Below, one piece after another: positions 1 to 11,838 of a stretch of 64,000 bases of DNA (within the stretch, counting starts at the first letter, position 1; each line of letters begins with the position of its first letter). Both the position numbers and the translations under genes were made by a program. The stretch comes from Heliocybe sulcata. Lineage: Eukaryota; Basidiomycota; Agaricomycetes; Gloeophyllales; Gloeophyllaceae. The stretch is from assembly GCA_004369045.1 (NCBI GenBank), contig ML213525.1, positions 251,789 to 315,788 on the forward strand, in the 5' to 3' direction. Under the pieces are notes generated by a model, which searched no databases, was not told the origin of the DNA, and was given only the letters and a program-made list of their open reading frames with translations.

Positions 1-2633
1 TGAGCTGGAGTAATACCGCTGTCATTTGTTATACGTACAAGATGGATATCTGGGGCTGGAGAGTTACGAGCACATCAGTATGTGTTACACCTGTTAATTG
101 CTGGTTCACGCACGATCGAGCGGGTAAAAGCGCTGAACATTTCGAAGTACCAACTGAACACGTCGCGTTAAGAATGAAACCCTTGTCGAGGTTAAGAACG
201 AAAGAACTGGCGTTCAGGGTACGAAGCAAGTCCTGCTCTGCTGAACGCTGGGGAACTCCTGGTTTAAAACTCCGACGCGCCGGGCCACGTGAGCCTCCGC
301 CATGCAGATTTGAACCAGAATGTCATTCAAATATAAATGACGGCTCCATCTTCATAGCGTCTCGCTGATCCTTCAAACCTGCAGCTGACATCTACGCCTT
401 AGGGCTTTATAGTTCACATTGTTTCATCGATGCAGCCGGAAAATCATCTAATGGCTGAAAAAGAGAGTGCCGTACATACTAGCTGTAAGATGACAACGAA
501 CTACCATGCATCCGAGAGCCCCCAGCTGGCAACCCGGTGGATGGCGGAGTGAGCCAGGCTAGAGTGGAGACGAACGAACTACTTTATAGAGTCTCTATGG
601 GTTTGACGACTGTACAAGCCATTCTTTGCTTCGAATCCACGCTGCGTAACCTCATGATTCAGTACTCCTCCCGTCAACATCATTTGTACAGGAGGCTCCG
701 AGCACGGCAGCGACACATTAATGACATCCAAGCGTGACTACGTGGCGCAGACCTGCCGTGACCATCACGTGCAATTATCTCGTGAATGTGGCGTACGTTG
801 CGGCGGCTACGCCACTTTCTATGTACAGGTAATGTCCCCACCATGTTTTGTCCGAAAGAAATATCCGATATGGAGGAATGCCTGAGGAGAACAGTCCGCT
901 CTGTTAAAATCCACTGTCATGTTGACATTTTCTGACTGTACGACCACCGGTGGTGTCCGACTACGGATCGCGCGCGCCCAAAATTTGCGAGGGAAACTTC
1001 GACTTCAAGAAAGATAGTCCGCTAACAGCTGTAAATTCCTAAGTTACACACAACGATGGCATGTATAATCAGTAGCATCCGAATAAAAACACGGTCACCC
1101 GTCACTCTTCCTACGATAGAGACGACGGGCTATGAAAGACGACTTACCACCTTCTCTGTTCTCTATACATCCGCACACTAGGGGTCTCTGGCGGCACTAA
1201 TTCCCCACCAGGGGAGTCCTGGCTCTGTAGGAAGTTCGCCTGAGTGCTCGCGTCGATAACAGCTCACCGGCTTCTCCTGGGATCGCACCGACCTCCATCC
1301 CATTAAACGCGCGGGACATCCAGAGGAGTACGGAGACCCAGATACTCCAACACCAGCCTCAACCCCCACAGTGGGGATGATAGGCCACTCTGAAGTTTCA
1401 TATCAATAGGTAAGCTGACATCGTGAGAGCAAGAGTGTGATGAACTTATGAATTGTGGGCTTGATATGTTTAACGGGTGCGATACAAGTATTGAGAAGTG
1501 CTTGTATTGAGGAGTGATAGATACCCATTTTTGGATTGAGCCGAGGAGATGCGCTATCCGGCTGATCAGCACTCCTTTGAAGCATTACTGGGGCTGCCCA
1601 AAGTATGCCTTAAATTTGATGCTTAGGATCAAATCCGTGACCACAGCAGTACTGATGATAGCACACGTACATGGTAAGGGTATATAAGGAACCCGACGTA
1701 CGAGAAACAGGGCGCGCTAGAGGCACCGATGTTTACAGTCATGGTCATCCAGCATCATTATATATCACCTGGAGTCACATGAGTATCAGATGTGTTTGCA
1801 TCCATAGTAAGTTTTGGCAAATGCCATACTTCGGAATACTATGCTGGAAAGGAAACCGTGTACCCTACGAAAGTGCTGAATTAAGTGGGTGGATACTGAG
1901 GAGTGAATCGGTAATATTAATCGTACGTACTTGCCATAATAATACTTGCTAAGCGCCAACCTTTATTGGAGCCATTGAATGCAGCCTTTGTGCACAACTG
2001 ACCACATGAAATGTCATGGATGATCCTCGCTGCCCAGAGGCACCTTGATGCACTCAGCCTGCTCGCAAGAATATTGGCCTTCAAGGCTGTGCAAGAGCTA
2101 ACCGGCCTTCTGCTGCTCGCCAACACCATGCCGCCGCTCGGCCTCTGCTGCGATCTAGGTGTCGATTCCGTGAAATTCTCCTCTAGCCCGTCATCACTAC
2201 AGGAATTCTCCGATGTCATACGCCCAATACTGGCGCTAATGGCAACTTGCATATGGTCCGGTTTATATATAGCCTGGATTGGCAGTACTCTGGCAGTCCT
2301 GTGCAAGTTTTTCGGGACTTGGATAACGCAATGTTTGCGCCCTTCAGTTTGACTTGCAAAGTCTGAACGCAACCTGGCTTGGGCTTGGACAGCACTAGAC
2401 TGAACGTGCAATTGCAGGTGGTTCTGGATGGTTGGCGCGGTCAGTGGACACGGTACCAGCAAGCGGGGACGTACCGACCGAACCTTGATAAGAGCTCCAT
2501 TCGTTGATCCAAGGCACACGAGCAGTCCATCAAGTCGGTTATTTTTATCCCCATGAGAAGCCGCTCGTCTCCGTCATGAGTGTACAAATACCTTGGATTT
2601 CCCGCTCCGGACACGCCTGTTCACACCACCACC
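1..2633. other. Region without a supportable gene
   Basis: No conserved protein can be read on either strand. The longest open frames are 200 codons on the minus strand (1917-2519) and an overlapping hydrophobic 113-codon plus-strand frame (2011-2352). They lie antisense to each other, neither contains a motif I know, and neither joins to neighbouring open segments through plausible splice sites. The last part is probably 5' flank and leader of the amino-acid transporter that starts at 2634. Confidence 0.5.
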
Positions 2634-4729
2634 ATGGCCTCGTATGGGATACCAGCAACGGTCGCAGGAGAGGGCCTTGCGAAAGCACCCTCAGTCGATG
2701 TGTCCGAGCACTCCGCTAGTATGTTCGCACATTGCATCGTGTCGATTGCCACAAATGACCGAGGGAACCTCTAGATGGCTCGAAGGTATCCTTCGCGACC
2801 TACCTTGCCTTTGCTGAGCAGGCGCGGGCTCGTGAAGCGAATGGGGAGTCCGAAAGGAAGTGAGTCCACGATTTAGCGCATAGTGAACGGCTCGCAAACG
2901 AACTGCTGGTAGTATGACGCCAACGGAGAAAGGGAGCGGTCACAACCTTACTCCCCACGAGCAGGAACTGCTGAATGCTCGTCGGGCGCTGCGCACGGCC
3001 GGTTGGATATCGGTCTTCTATCTGATCACCACAGACATCCTCGGTCCGTTCAACGCCCCATACGCATTCAGCCAGGTTGGCTACGCCCCCGGAGTCATCC
3101 TCTATGTTTTCAGTGCGTCTTATCTTGGCCCCATTACTGCGGAAGCTTATTCCAAAATAACAGTGGGTGGTATCGCGTGCTACACTGGTCTGATCCTTTG
3201 GCGTTTGTTCTGCCGCCTGGACTCGGAGCAGTACCCGATCAGGACATATTCCGACCTTGCAGAACGGATATTCGGAAAGTGGTTCAAGCATTTCTGCAGC
3301 GTCTTGCAGAGCTTACAGCTGATTATCAATGTAAGTCTCGCACGTCCAGCTTGCGCAAGGCGGCATGTTCATTGATACGATGCACTCCGTAGGTCGGCAC
3401 CATCCTCTTGTCAAACGGCCAGTCTGTAGCGCAGATCGCCGCGTACCACGAGTTCTGCTTCTCTGTCCAAATTCTGATATGGGCACTCGTTGGTATGGTT
3501 GCTGGCCAGATCAGGACTCTGAAGAACTATGGCTGGCTGGCCAACGCGTGAGTCGCATATAAACGTCATGAACTGCTGTGGCTGAGACTTCACGTTTCTT
3601 CAGGGCTATCTGGATTAATCTCTTGATCATCTTCATTTCCATGGGATTTATCGCCCACTCTCCTCCCAACTACGCCTCAGCTGTCAGCACGTACGGCCCA
3701 GATATAGCTTCCGGACCTGTGGCGACTGCTGCTTTCGTCAGCCAGCCACTCTACTCTAAGGTGAACGGTATCATGCAAATGGTATTTGCCTACGGAGGTG
3801 CTATGATCTTCCCCGAGTTCATGGCCGAAATGCGACGACCCATGGACTTCTGGAAGGCGATGGTGCGTTGTATTATTCATATGTCAACGATTGCCGCTTA
3901 TCTCGAGGTTTAGGTCTGTGCTCAATTACTGATCTGCACGGTGTACATGATGTACGGTATCTTTGTGTACGCCTTCCAAGGGCAGTATACCCTCCCTCTT
4001 GCGTACCAAGGTGTCAGCAAGTACTCTTGGCAAACAGTAGGCAACGTACTGGCACTACTGTCCGGTATCATCGCCGCCGGTCTATACGGAAACATCGGCA
4101 TCAGTCAGTATCCAAAGTCGATCCTGAGTCAGGATATCTTGATTGATCGTGAATCTTTCAGAGGTCGCATATATGCACATCGTTGAGGAGTGGATGCACG
4201 GTCCTCCTCTCATGAGCAAGCGCGGCCGTTTCATTTGGACCATCATGGTGTTCCTGTACTGGGCCCTCGGTACACTTCCCACCTCTATCTCAGACACCAG
4301 GCACTGATTGATTGTCCCTAGCCTTCATCGTGGGATCAGCTATCCCCCAAGTCCAGAACATCTCCGCCCTGGTCGCAGCAGTCTGCATCATGCAGTTTAC
4401 ATACACGTTCCCACCTCTATTACTGGTCGGCTACATGGTCATCAAGGACGCGATGATTGATGACCCCGGCGACAGTTGGTCCCAGCTGTCTCGGTGGAAG
4501 CGCGGCGTGTTCTCGGGGAGGTGGTATTGGAAGATATTCAACTTCGTGCTGTTCCTGGGAGCCCTGTCCATGGCGTGCCTCGGTGAGTTGTGGTCACTTC
4601 TGTATTCATATATTCATATGCGGCTCAACTGACGTCCTGCCGATAGGCATGTATGGTGCTGGCGAGAGTATCAGCGCTGCCTTCAAAGTGTCCGCTGCCA
4701 CGTCGTTAGGGTGTACTCCTCCTGTGTAG
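2634..4729 (+). CDS. Amino-acid transporter, AAAP family (Aa_trans domain)
   Basis: A multi-pass membrane permease expected to carry neutral or aromatic amino acids by proton symport at the plasma or vacuolar membrane, like Neurospora MTR. I read ten exons. The first two introns, 2719-2774 and 2860-2912, keep the frame through a hydrophilic N-terminus (MASYGIPATVAGEG...), and the Aa_trans domain starts near 'RTAGWISVFYLITTDILG'. Later exons give the family segments 'NGQSVAQI', 'VFAYGGAMIFPEFMAEMRRP', 'YGNIG', 'IVGSAIPQVQN' and a final 'MYGAGESISAAFK' leading to the typical C-terminal end GC-x-x-PV and the stop at 4727-4729. About eleven hydrophobic spans are visible. The start is chosen because the frame and two intron phases run straight from ATG 2634 into the domain. 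The exact substrate cannot be told. No internal break was seen. Confidence 0.9.
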
Positions 4730-5465
4730 GTAATAATGGGAAGGTCCTGCGGGACTGGATGGGGATGTATGTTGTACTTCCGAGACGCGCCACTCTGATG
4801 AACATGGTACGTAGCATAATAATTTAGTTGAGTAGGTAGATGAATATTGGGATTTTTTTCCATGCATCGAGTGCGACTTCTCTGGGTGCTGTGGTGAATC
4901 TGCTCTTGGTATTTATGACGGCGATGCTTGATGATGAGCGGCAGGGTGAGTAGATTTCATATGCGTTCTCTTAACTCGAAGCTTGCGTATCGCCAACCCG
5001 CGCGCCGATGCTTGATTCAACGATCAAGAACCCTCCGTGGTACGTGATCTGACTACGGACAGGATCTCTGACTTTGTCCTGGCGGTGCAGGACCATGTGG
5101 CTCAAGGTGACTAGTTGTACTACGCCTTTCCCGTCCTCCGGTGGACTCAATTTCCGGAGGTGCATGGTATAACACCTTGGGCGCATCAGACATATAGTGA
5201 CCTGAGATGGACTACGACACTCGAGCTACTGATGGGGATAATTTCGTCGCAGGACTAAGTATACACAGGGACACAAGGGTTGGATGGACGTCCATAACTG
5301 GTGTGTAACATGGCATTCACTGTGGCATACTATAACTAATGTAAATAGGTACTATAAAATTCCTACTGGCTATAATGATATTGATCTGGGAGAGGTACAT
5401 TGCATCGTCTATATGCTCAAGCAGAATAAGGGATCAATACTGGAATGGAGTCATCGATGACAGAG
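4730..5465. other. Intergenic, convergent 3' flanks
   Basis: The stretch lies between the 3' ends of the amino-acid transporter (+) and the peroxidase (-). It is AT-rich with scattered stops in all frames. I see no gene, repeat or RNA in it. Confidence 0.6.
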
Positions 5466-6252
5466 TCACCGCTTCACCGGTAATAAGTCCATGGCTCCAG
5501 AGTGTCGGATAGAAGCTATCAACTTCTTCACCTCGACGGCCGTCTCTCTTGTTGTAATAAGCCCCAGGGGTTGTGATGGCTTCTTCCAGTCTTCAGGTAG
5601 TCTCTCTTCGCCAAACCACTGCCGTATCCGCTCCAGAGGCACCTCGTTCCGATCATCGTCCTTCATAAGTAGCCACGAGAGCGCCGACTCTCCCCGGGAT
5701 ACCTCGGCGTGGAAAGCGTCCAGAGCCTTGCCAGGCGGCAGCTTCGCCTCACGCACGACCCTGACCTTCGCGAAGTCCTCGAGCCGGAACCCACGCCCGA
5801 CTGGACAGGCGTGCAGGAAGGAGTGCATCAACGCGGGGTCTACGCGTGTTGGAGCCCGGGCCGCGCCCTCGGGGGTATTAGCATGCACGAGCGATGCGTC
5901 GTGCTCCAGGCGGTTATGAAGCGCGAGGTCTGCGAGGTTCACTGACATGCGGAACCACGAGCCGCATAGCAGGTAGCCTGGGATTGCGAGGAAGAGGGCG
6001 AGGGGGAGGGAGAGGTTGTAGACCGCTTGAAGCGCGTGAATCATGTGCCAGAACTTGATGTTCTTGCCGTCCCTTGGTCTGAACGAGCGGTGAATAGGGA
6101 GCGATGGAGATACGAGGACGGCATACGCACATGTACCCATAATTCGCCATAGTATTCAATGCAGGACAGGGAGAACGCTCGTCTCCAGGACCAGCGCGCT
6201 GCCACGTATGGTCGGTAGGAGACGAGGATAGTAGCGAGGAGAAGAAAAGCAT
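5466..6252 (-). CDS. Heme-thiolate peroxidase, chloroperoxidase family
   Basis: A heme-haloperoxidase/unspecific-peroxygenase-type enzyme that uses H2O2 for halogenation or oxygen transfer. There are two exons, 6252-6131 and 6078-5466, joined by a GT-AG intron that completes the codon for I in 'NTMANYGYIPRDGKNI'. The proximal heme ligand is the Cys of the SPCPALN motif (around residue 30), and the E-H-D triplet 'HNRLEHDASL' carries the acid-base Glu. The C-terminal part ('ESALSWLLMKDD', 'ERIRQWFGEERLPEDWKKP') is also typical of the family. The spliced product is about 244 residues, close to the short fungal chloroperoxidases. The N-terminus before the PCP motif is short and not a clear signal peptide. 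An upstream coding exon cannot be excluded, although a TATA-like sequence 60 bp upstream supports this start. Confidence 0.88.
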
Positions 6253-7616
6253 AGTTAGTGTGATGTGGATGGTAGTTGAACAATGGGAGAGTTGTGATGC
6301 CGTCCCGCCGCCTTATATATGCCAGCAGAGGGCACCCCTCAGATCGAGGAGTCATTGCGCGTTGCTAGACATGTTGACAACATTGGATCTGATCTGATCT
6401 CCGCCCATGGGACGGCTTGTGCGCGTAGCGGTTCATGAAGAAGGACCGGGATCGCCTTGCCTTCCCGCATTCGGCACAGACGCAGTAATCAACGGGATGC
6501 GACATTGCCCCCGTACCGCGCCCGAGCATAACGCGTACCTGCCTTGATTTCGACTGGGACCGCAGGCCATGCGCGACGGTCCCGCGCGGGCCACCTGCGG
6601 TCCCGTCCAAACTTGAACGAAGACGACCTCCCGAAAGGGTTTCATCTAAGCGGTCCTGTTACGAGGTAAAGTATCCGACAGGATAGCCATGGATTACCGT
6701 GAACTTGGCTTTTATGCTGGTCTACAGGGTACAAGTACCGTCGAGTGATGTAGCCTCTGGCAGTGCGCATGTTGACACGCAGTTAATGCCACTGCGCATG
6801 CAAAGGGAAGAGACTTGAGCAGGCAGTGCAAACCATGGGTACTATGAGGCTGCACGCCATGGTCGTCAAGTAGATGGTTCCGTAATGCTGCATGTTTGAT
6901 TGATTTAGAGCGCTGTCTCACGTTCTCATGCCTGCCATCTTGTTGAATATTTATTAATAGTCGAGAGGTCTAAACGGATATTGTTGCCCGAAGCGTACCC
7001 GGTCAGGATTAATTCGAGGAGGGCAGTCAACCCACAGGATATTGCCCTCAGGCTCGAGAGAGCACCTAGTTCGTCGGCAGCAAGTGGCTATATAGACCCT
7101 TCTCTCTGTAAGTCTATACTAGAGCAGGTGGCGGTGCAGTTGGCGTGTAGTAATACTCAGAAGCACTACCGCCACTCGAAGATTGCCGTCTAGATTCTAT
7201 GTAGAACAGCACTGCAACATTTCTGCCTGCGCTTTCTTACTGGGCCGAGTGATTATGCAGTGTTAAACGTTAGGTCGTTGAATCACTCTGACTGGGTCTG
7301 ACCTCGATTCTTCAGCTGGCTCACCCATGTTCAACCGTTCAGGGTGTCGGACCCGCTGCATCGCAGCATACAGCACACGCCCAAAGTGCTCCGAAGGCAA
7401 CCCTGCAGACGTATATAGCTTTTCCTGCGCCCGGACACCGACCAACTATGCCTACAACCATCCAACGTCCCATTAGCTACCCGAATGCGAGTGCTATGGA
7501 CCAACACCTCGGTATACAACAAATTAATGCTTTTCACTACAGAGAATCAACTTTAGCACTCATATGTCAATACGGACCAAGCACAAATATCCACGGTTCG
7601 AGTGTGCTTCAGTATG
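6253..7616. other. Intergenic, no clear gene
   Basis: The stretch holds the promoter of the peroxidase and the 3' flank of the F-box-like gene. The only notable content is an 81-codon minus-strand frame at 6365-6610 whose end has a C-x-C-x2-C pattern followed by basic residues, N and H ('CVCAECGKARRSRSF', '...NRYAH'). It resembles a zinc-binding fragment but is isolated and has no partner exons. A GATCTGATCTGATCT direct iteration lies at about 6387-6402. Nothing else is supported. Confidence 0.45.
6312..6319 (-). promoter_or_regulatory. TATA-like box of the peroxidase gene
   Basis: On the minus strand the sequence TATATAAG lies about 60 bp upstream of the ATG at 6252, a normal place for a fungal TATA element. 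Confidence 0.5.
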
Positions 7617-8342
7617 CTAGTCCACTTCTAAACTGATCTGCCCCATCTCCTCCCGCACGGCTTTATCCAGCAAAGCCCCCATCTGGCCCGGGTATACAAG
7701 CCTGCTCTTCTCCAAAGCCAACTGCAGCGCTTGCAGACTCTGTTTGTTAATCCGGCCTCTGACGACCTCCGAGCCGACACCCTGCTCCAATGGCGGGGGT
7801 GGCCTGCTGCAGGCCGAGGATGACTGGGACTCCCTCTGTTTCCGCTCCGACTCCCGGTACGCCTTGCGCAGATTCACCGCGTTAAGATAGATGGTGTAGC
7901 CCTGGAGAAGGGGCGACCGGAGCATGTCTGGCATTTTCGACCATATCTGGCTTTCGTCCTCTTCATCCTCCTCTGCTTCAAGGTGAGCATTCCCCATGCT
8001 CATCCGACGCAAATACTTCATTACATCCCGACATGCCTGTGCCTGATCACTGCCGTCCCGCAAATCATCGTTAGTCGGGATTGCAACATCAGAGCGATAA
8101 CTGGTAGGGTGGACGTACACCTCGGAACTTCGCGAGACTGCCAAGGCTTTGGCGGAAAGGTCGATCGCGATCGCTCTGAACCTTTGCGATACCGCAGTCA
8201 AGTTTGCAATGACGTTCATCTCCCATACCGGGGCCTTCTCCGCGGTGCAGACGACATGGACAGAGATGGCAATGACGCACTCGCAGATTTCGCAGCAGAG
8301 TTCGGTGGGTAATGCCATGATACCGTCGACTTCCTGCTGCAC
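7617..8342 (-). CDS. F-box-like protein, basidiomycete family
   Basis: An intronless frame of 241 codons. The N-terminal 50 residues ('MALPTELCCEICECVIAI' then '...LTAVSQRFRAIAIDL') match an F-box-like helix set: an LP start, then hydrophobic helices ending in a 'VS..FR.IA' helix. In family proteins this segment binds Skp1 and makes the protein a substrate receptor of SCF ubiquitin ligases. The rest, residues 100-240, holds an acidic patch (EAEEDEEDES), a basic Arg/Lys/Gln-rich region and no recognised substrate domain. Either M1 (8342) or M9 (8318) could be the start; family members I remember begin at the MALP position. Function beyond the F-box is unknown. Confidence 0.7.
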   Translation of the reverse strand: MQQEVDGIMALPTELCCEICECVIAISVHVVCTAEKAPVWEMNVIANLTAVSQRFRAIAIDLSAKALAVSRSSEVYVHPTSYRSDVAIPTNDDLRDGSDQAQACRDVMKYLRRMSMGNAHLEAEEDEEDESQIWSKMPDMLRSPLLQGYTIYLNAVNLRKAYRESERKQRESQSSSACSRPPPPLEQGVGSEVVRGRINKQSLQALQLALEKSRLVYPGQMGALLDKAVREEMGQISLEVD

Positions 8343-8651
8343 TCACCATGTTTATACTTCATCTTTGCTATGCATACACTCATGCTTTGTTCCGTTGGAG
8401 ACGTAGATAAGAAGCTGTCATGATTCGGCTGTGCGGAGAACGAAACTAATTCCAGTAGTGACTGTTCGTAACAGACAGCCACGCGACAAGGGACGGCGGT
8501 GCGGAAAGCTGCCCTGTATCCTTTAGGCCACATTGCAGTGAAGCGCCCTACACATAGCCACGAGGCGATACGGCACTATCGAATATAGACGCCTCACGAA
8601 GCAGTGCCACGGCAAAGTGCGGGGAAGCAACTTGGTCTATTTTCGTAACCT
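8343..8651. other. Short intergenic stretch
   Basis: This is the upstream flank of the F-box-like gene together with the 3' flank of the carrier gene. No further feature is seen. Confidence 0.6.
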
Positions 8652-10288
8652 CTAGACGTACGGGGGACCGAGAGCTGGTAGAATGTTAGCCAAGTCCGTA
8701 AAGGTCACAAGCGAGCATCCTACCCTTTCTAAACACGCCAAGCGTGAACTCCACCACCAGCAAAAGCACACCACCGCCAGGCGCCAGACGCAATACCTTA
8801 GGTACAAATCCTTTGTACAGCGCCGCTGGGCCTTCCTCACGGAAAATCGTTATCAACCTGTGCGAAGCGGGGAATGTCAAGTCAGCCTACACCTCGAGCG
8901 CCAGAAAATACATTCCACGAACGCAGGGTAAGTCCAATTGTACTTGGGAGTCACACCAGGCAGGCGCTCAGAACCTTGGATTCGAGATTTGACGACCTAG
9001 GACAAAGAGTGTGTGTATTAGTACGAAATCCGGAATTACAATAACTAGATGCTTACATCAAACCTGACGCACCGGGTCATTGTTTCGTGACTGGAGCGAG
9101 ATATGAAAGGCGGTCGGAACTCACGGTGTGTTCATAATCGTCCCAACACAACCTCCAACAGTCCCAGAGATAAAGTTGTTCATCAGCTGCCCTTGAGGTG
9201 ACTACGGTGGCGCTTCGATGAGAGATCACTCAACTCCGAAAGTGTTCCGCACCTCAGCCGGCGGCAATAGCGCCTTCACTTGGAAGATTGAGCCGAAGTA
9301 GCCTCCGTTCCACCATAAATGCCTATCACACATGTGAGCCATGTCATATGGAATCAAACACTGGTATAGGACCTCCAGAACGTTGCTTCCATGCCGGCGT
9401 ACAGGCCTAAGACGCCATCCTTGGCGATAATCTGCTTGAGGCAGTCCCAGGGACCAGCGAACCGGCTAGCTTTATCCTGTAACCTATCCGTTTCGCTGCA
9501 GTTAAGCCGTAGCACCTTCGCCCAACACACGAGAGATACTGACTTGATCTTCACCAGCTCGAAAGGGACTACCACAAAACTCTCCGTAGCACCTGCGCTG
9601 CACCCAGTCAAGATGGACAGCTGCTGGTCCATTTTCGCCCGACCAGTCAATGATATGAATGTTTTGCCCCAGAAATCATTTGCAGCGCTATATGCGCCAA
9701 TTCGGCCATATGCAACGTAGAGCTTCCGACCCGACCACTTACAACTTGGTAGCGCGTTTGGGAGCTTCCAGCATCAACGGAGGAACCAAGCCTTCAGTGC
9801 AGGGTTCAGTCTATGCACTGAATTATAAGGATTTGAGTTCCATGTACCTCGATACAGTCGCCCGAAGCTATGGATCGCATGTGAGGTCTACGCTTGGGCA
9901 GCGCGGGTTTGACGAGACGCACCCTTCCTCAGCTATAATCGTCCTGAAGCTCCCCACCAGACCGTGCTTCGACTTCCCAGTCTCCAGTTGCATTCGCGTC
10001 TTGACCTAAGCATTGCCAAAAGGGAGGTATATTTAGAAATCAAAGACGAGTCGCGCGAGTGCGTACTCACGACATCTGGAGAAGATTCAGCGGTGCGGGA
10101 CGCTACTAAGGTATAACGATTGACGTACCGAGAGGGTAGAATGTCAAAATCTCCGAGATACCAGCGATGGCTCCAGCAGTAAAGTTATAAATGAAAGGCA
10201 GGGCTGTCGGGTGCAACAAACATGAGGAAATAGTGCAAGATCCGAATGAGACAGTAGAAGGCTCACATTTCTTCTGCGTATTCGACAT
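8652..10288 (-). CDS. ODC1: Mitochondrial 2-oxodicarboxylate carrier (SLC25A21/ODC type)
   Basis: A mitochondrial inner-membrane carrier that exchanges 2-oxoadipate or 2-oxoglutarate for other dicarboxylates, linked to lysine and tryptophan metabolism. Three carrier repeats are present, each with a P-x-D/E motif: 'FYPLDVVKTRMQL', 'VVPFELVKIKLQDK' and 'NTPFDVVKSRIQ'. The ODC signatures 'LPFIYNFTAGAIAGISEIL', 'LSILTGCSAGATESFVVV' and 'LYKGFVPKVLRLAPGGG' identify the subfamily. The C-terminus is ALGPPYV with stop 8652-8654. I read 14 exons, all in frame, two of them extremely short: 5 nt at 10071-10075 (part of D-V) and 7 nt at 9057-9063 (part of P-F-D). Each micro-exon sits inside the P-x-D-V-V motif of a repeat. 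The gene is divergent from SRP9, whose start lies 183 bp away. No break was found. Confidence 0.93.
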
Positions 10289-10471
10289 ATCGTACAGCTA
10301 GACCAGCGAGTACAACAAGGCAAGAGAGAAATGGAGAACGGAGACCCGACGGTTTTACGGCGTTTTGGTCGGTCAAAGGGCAGTTCGAAGTGTGGGGGTG
10401 ACCGCGCCGGGCCGATCTCGGCGTTTGAGCGCCGCTGCGATTGTGGCAGCCGGACTTGTCTCGATGCTGTC

Positions 10472-10941
10472 ATGGTGTACATTTCCTCCTGGCAGGAATA
10501 TCAAGAGGCAGCAGAGGCACTGTACGCCAAGTCGCCGAACAAGGTGAGAGTCGTTTGTGCCGGCTAATCCTGCCAAGGCTGAGAGGCTGTGGAAGACACG
10601 TTATGTCGTGAAATGGAGGGCGTCCGAGGGCAAGCTGGTCTTGAAAATCACGGACGATGACACGGTGCGCATAAACGCGTTCTTTTCTGACCTGGATTCG
10701 TAACTGATCAGTCATTTAGTGTCTCAAATTCAAGACCTATTCGTCTATTTTCTTGAATCGATTCGAGGCGTTGAACCTCTCTCTCATGCAAAAAATGCAG
10801 AACCGTCGCGCTGAATCAGCAGGTACGCCCATGCAAATCGACTCCGAACCTACAAGAGCGGGGACACCGGCGGGAGCGGCTCCAGTCGCAGGAGCTGCAG
10901 GAGGAGGCGTCAAGAAGAAGAAGCCAAAGAAGAAGAAGTAG
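10472..10941 (+). CDS. SRP9: Signal recognition particle subunit SRP9
   Basis: SRP9 pairs with SRP14 on the Alu domain of the SRP RNA and delays translation elongation while secretory proteins are targeted. Three exons join in frame: 'MVYISSWQEYQEAAEALYAK', then '...RYVVKWRASEGKLVLKITDD', then 'CLKFKTYSSIFLNRFEALNL'. The introns begin GTGAGA (after K) and GTGCGC (after the D-D-T). The SRP9 core covers residues 1-90 or so. The tail is Ala/Gly/Pro-rich and ends in a basic block (VKKKKPKKKK) typical of fungal SRP9. The stop is at 10939-10941. Small size (about 120 residues) and the motif set make the call secure. Confidence 0.92.
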
Positions 10942-11838
10942 GGTATGGGAGGTCTGCTATGAGAGGACGAGTGATGATGTGGTGCGCTCGGTCTTAGTGT
11001 CCTTGGTATGATATCCAGGATTGATTGCGACTGCTGTATCAACGAGCAAAGCGGAACGTGCATGCTGTATTCCGCCATTAAGCAAGACGAAGCTACCGCA
11101 TACATGTGCTGCACCATCTTTCGAAACAACTTCGTATACTCAACCTTCTGAGACCATTACAAATGTCTTGGTACATTGTCCCTCCACGAGTGCCTAGGTG
11201 CACGTCCATCTCAAGTCCGTCCTGGCTCGTGCCACATGCCGATAGCAGCTACGCGGCCGATGCAATGCTTCACCCGTATCCTGGTACTGTTCCACCTCCG
11301 GTTCGGCACCGCTAACGAGGAGACGATAGAGAAACTCAGCAATATATCGTCAGTCAACGATATTGCAACTAAAGCCGCACAGTCGCACCCTGGGCCGGCC
11401 TAACGCAGCGAGGCACACCATATCCAAGTCCTCTAGTAAGCATCGTCGGCTGTAATGCGGTAAGGGTACCCTGACGGTCATTGAGAGGGAAGATGTCCGC
11501 TGCTACACTCCGGCAGGAACGCAGTGTGTCTGGCCAGCGGCGCGTCGTCCGCAGCCCTTCTCCTCATATTTGGAGTCCCTCCCCAAACATGGGACCTGTT
11601 GGTTGCATCAGCAGGTTCAGCATCCCTGCACTGCGGACAGGTGCTGTACTCAGGTGTCAGGGACGATAAGGCACGTTGGTATTCCTGGATGCACGCCGGC
11701 TTGACAGTTCACGTACACTGCCCTGCCATTATCGACGACAAACGGTCAGCTCTGAGCACTGCAGGGTATTATATTAGAAAACAAGAGTGTAATGATAACT
11801 GCGAAGGAAGCTGATAAGTTAGAGGTAAAATAAATTTT
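10942..11838. other. Intergenic, convergent 3' flanks
   Basis: The stretch lies between the 3' ends of SRP9 (+) and the F-box/LRR gene (-). Short frames are present but show no motif or splice partner. Confidence 0.6.

Noticed and set aside
1917-2519. 200-codon minus-strand frame near the left end
   Set aside because: It has no motif, no splice partners, and the opposite strand is equally open. It cannot be supported as a gene.
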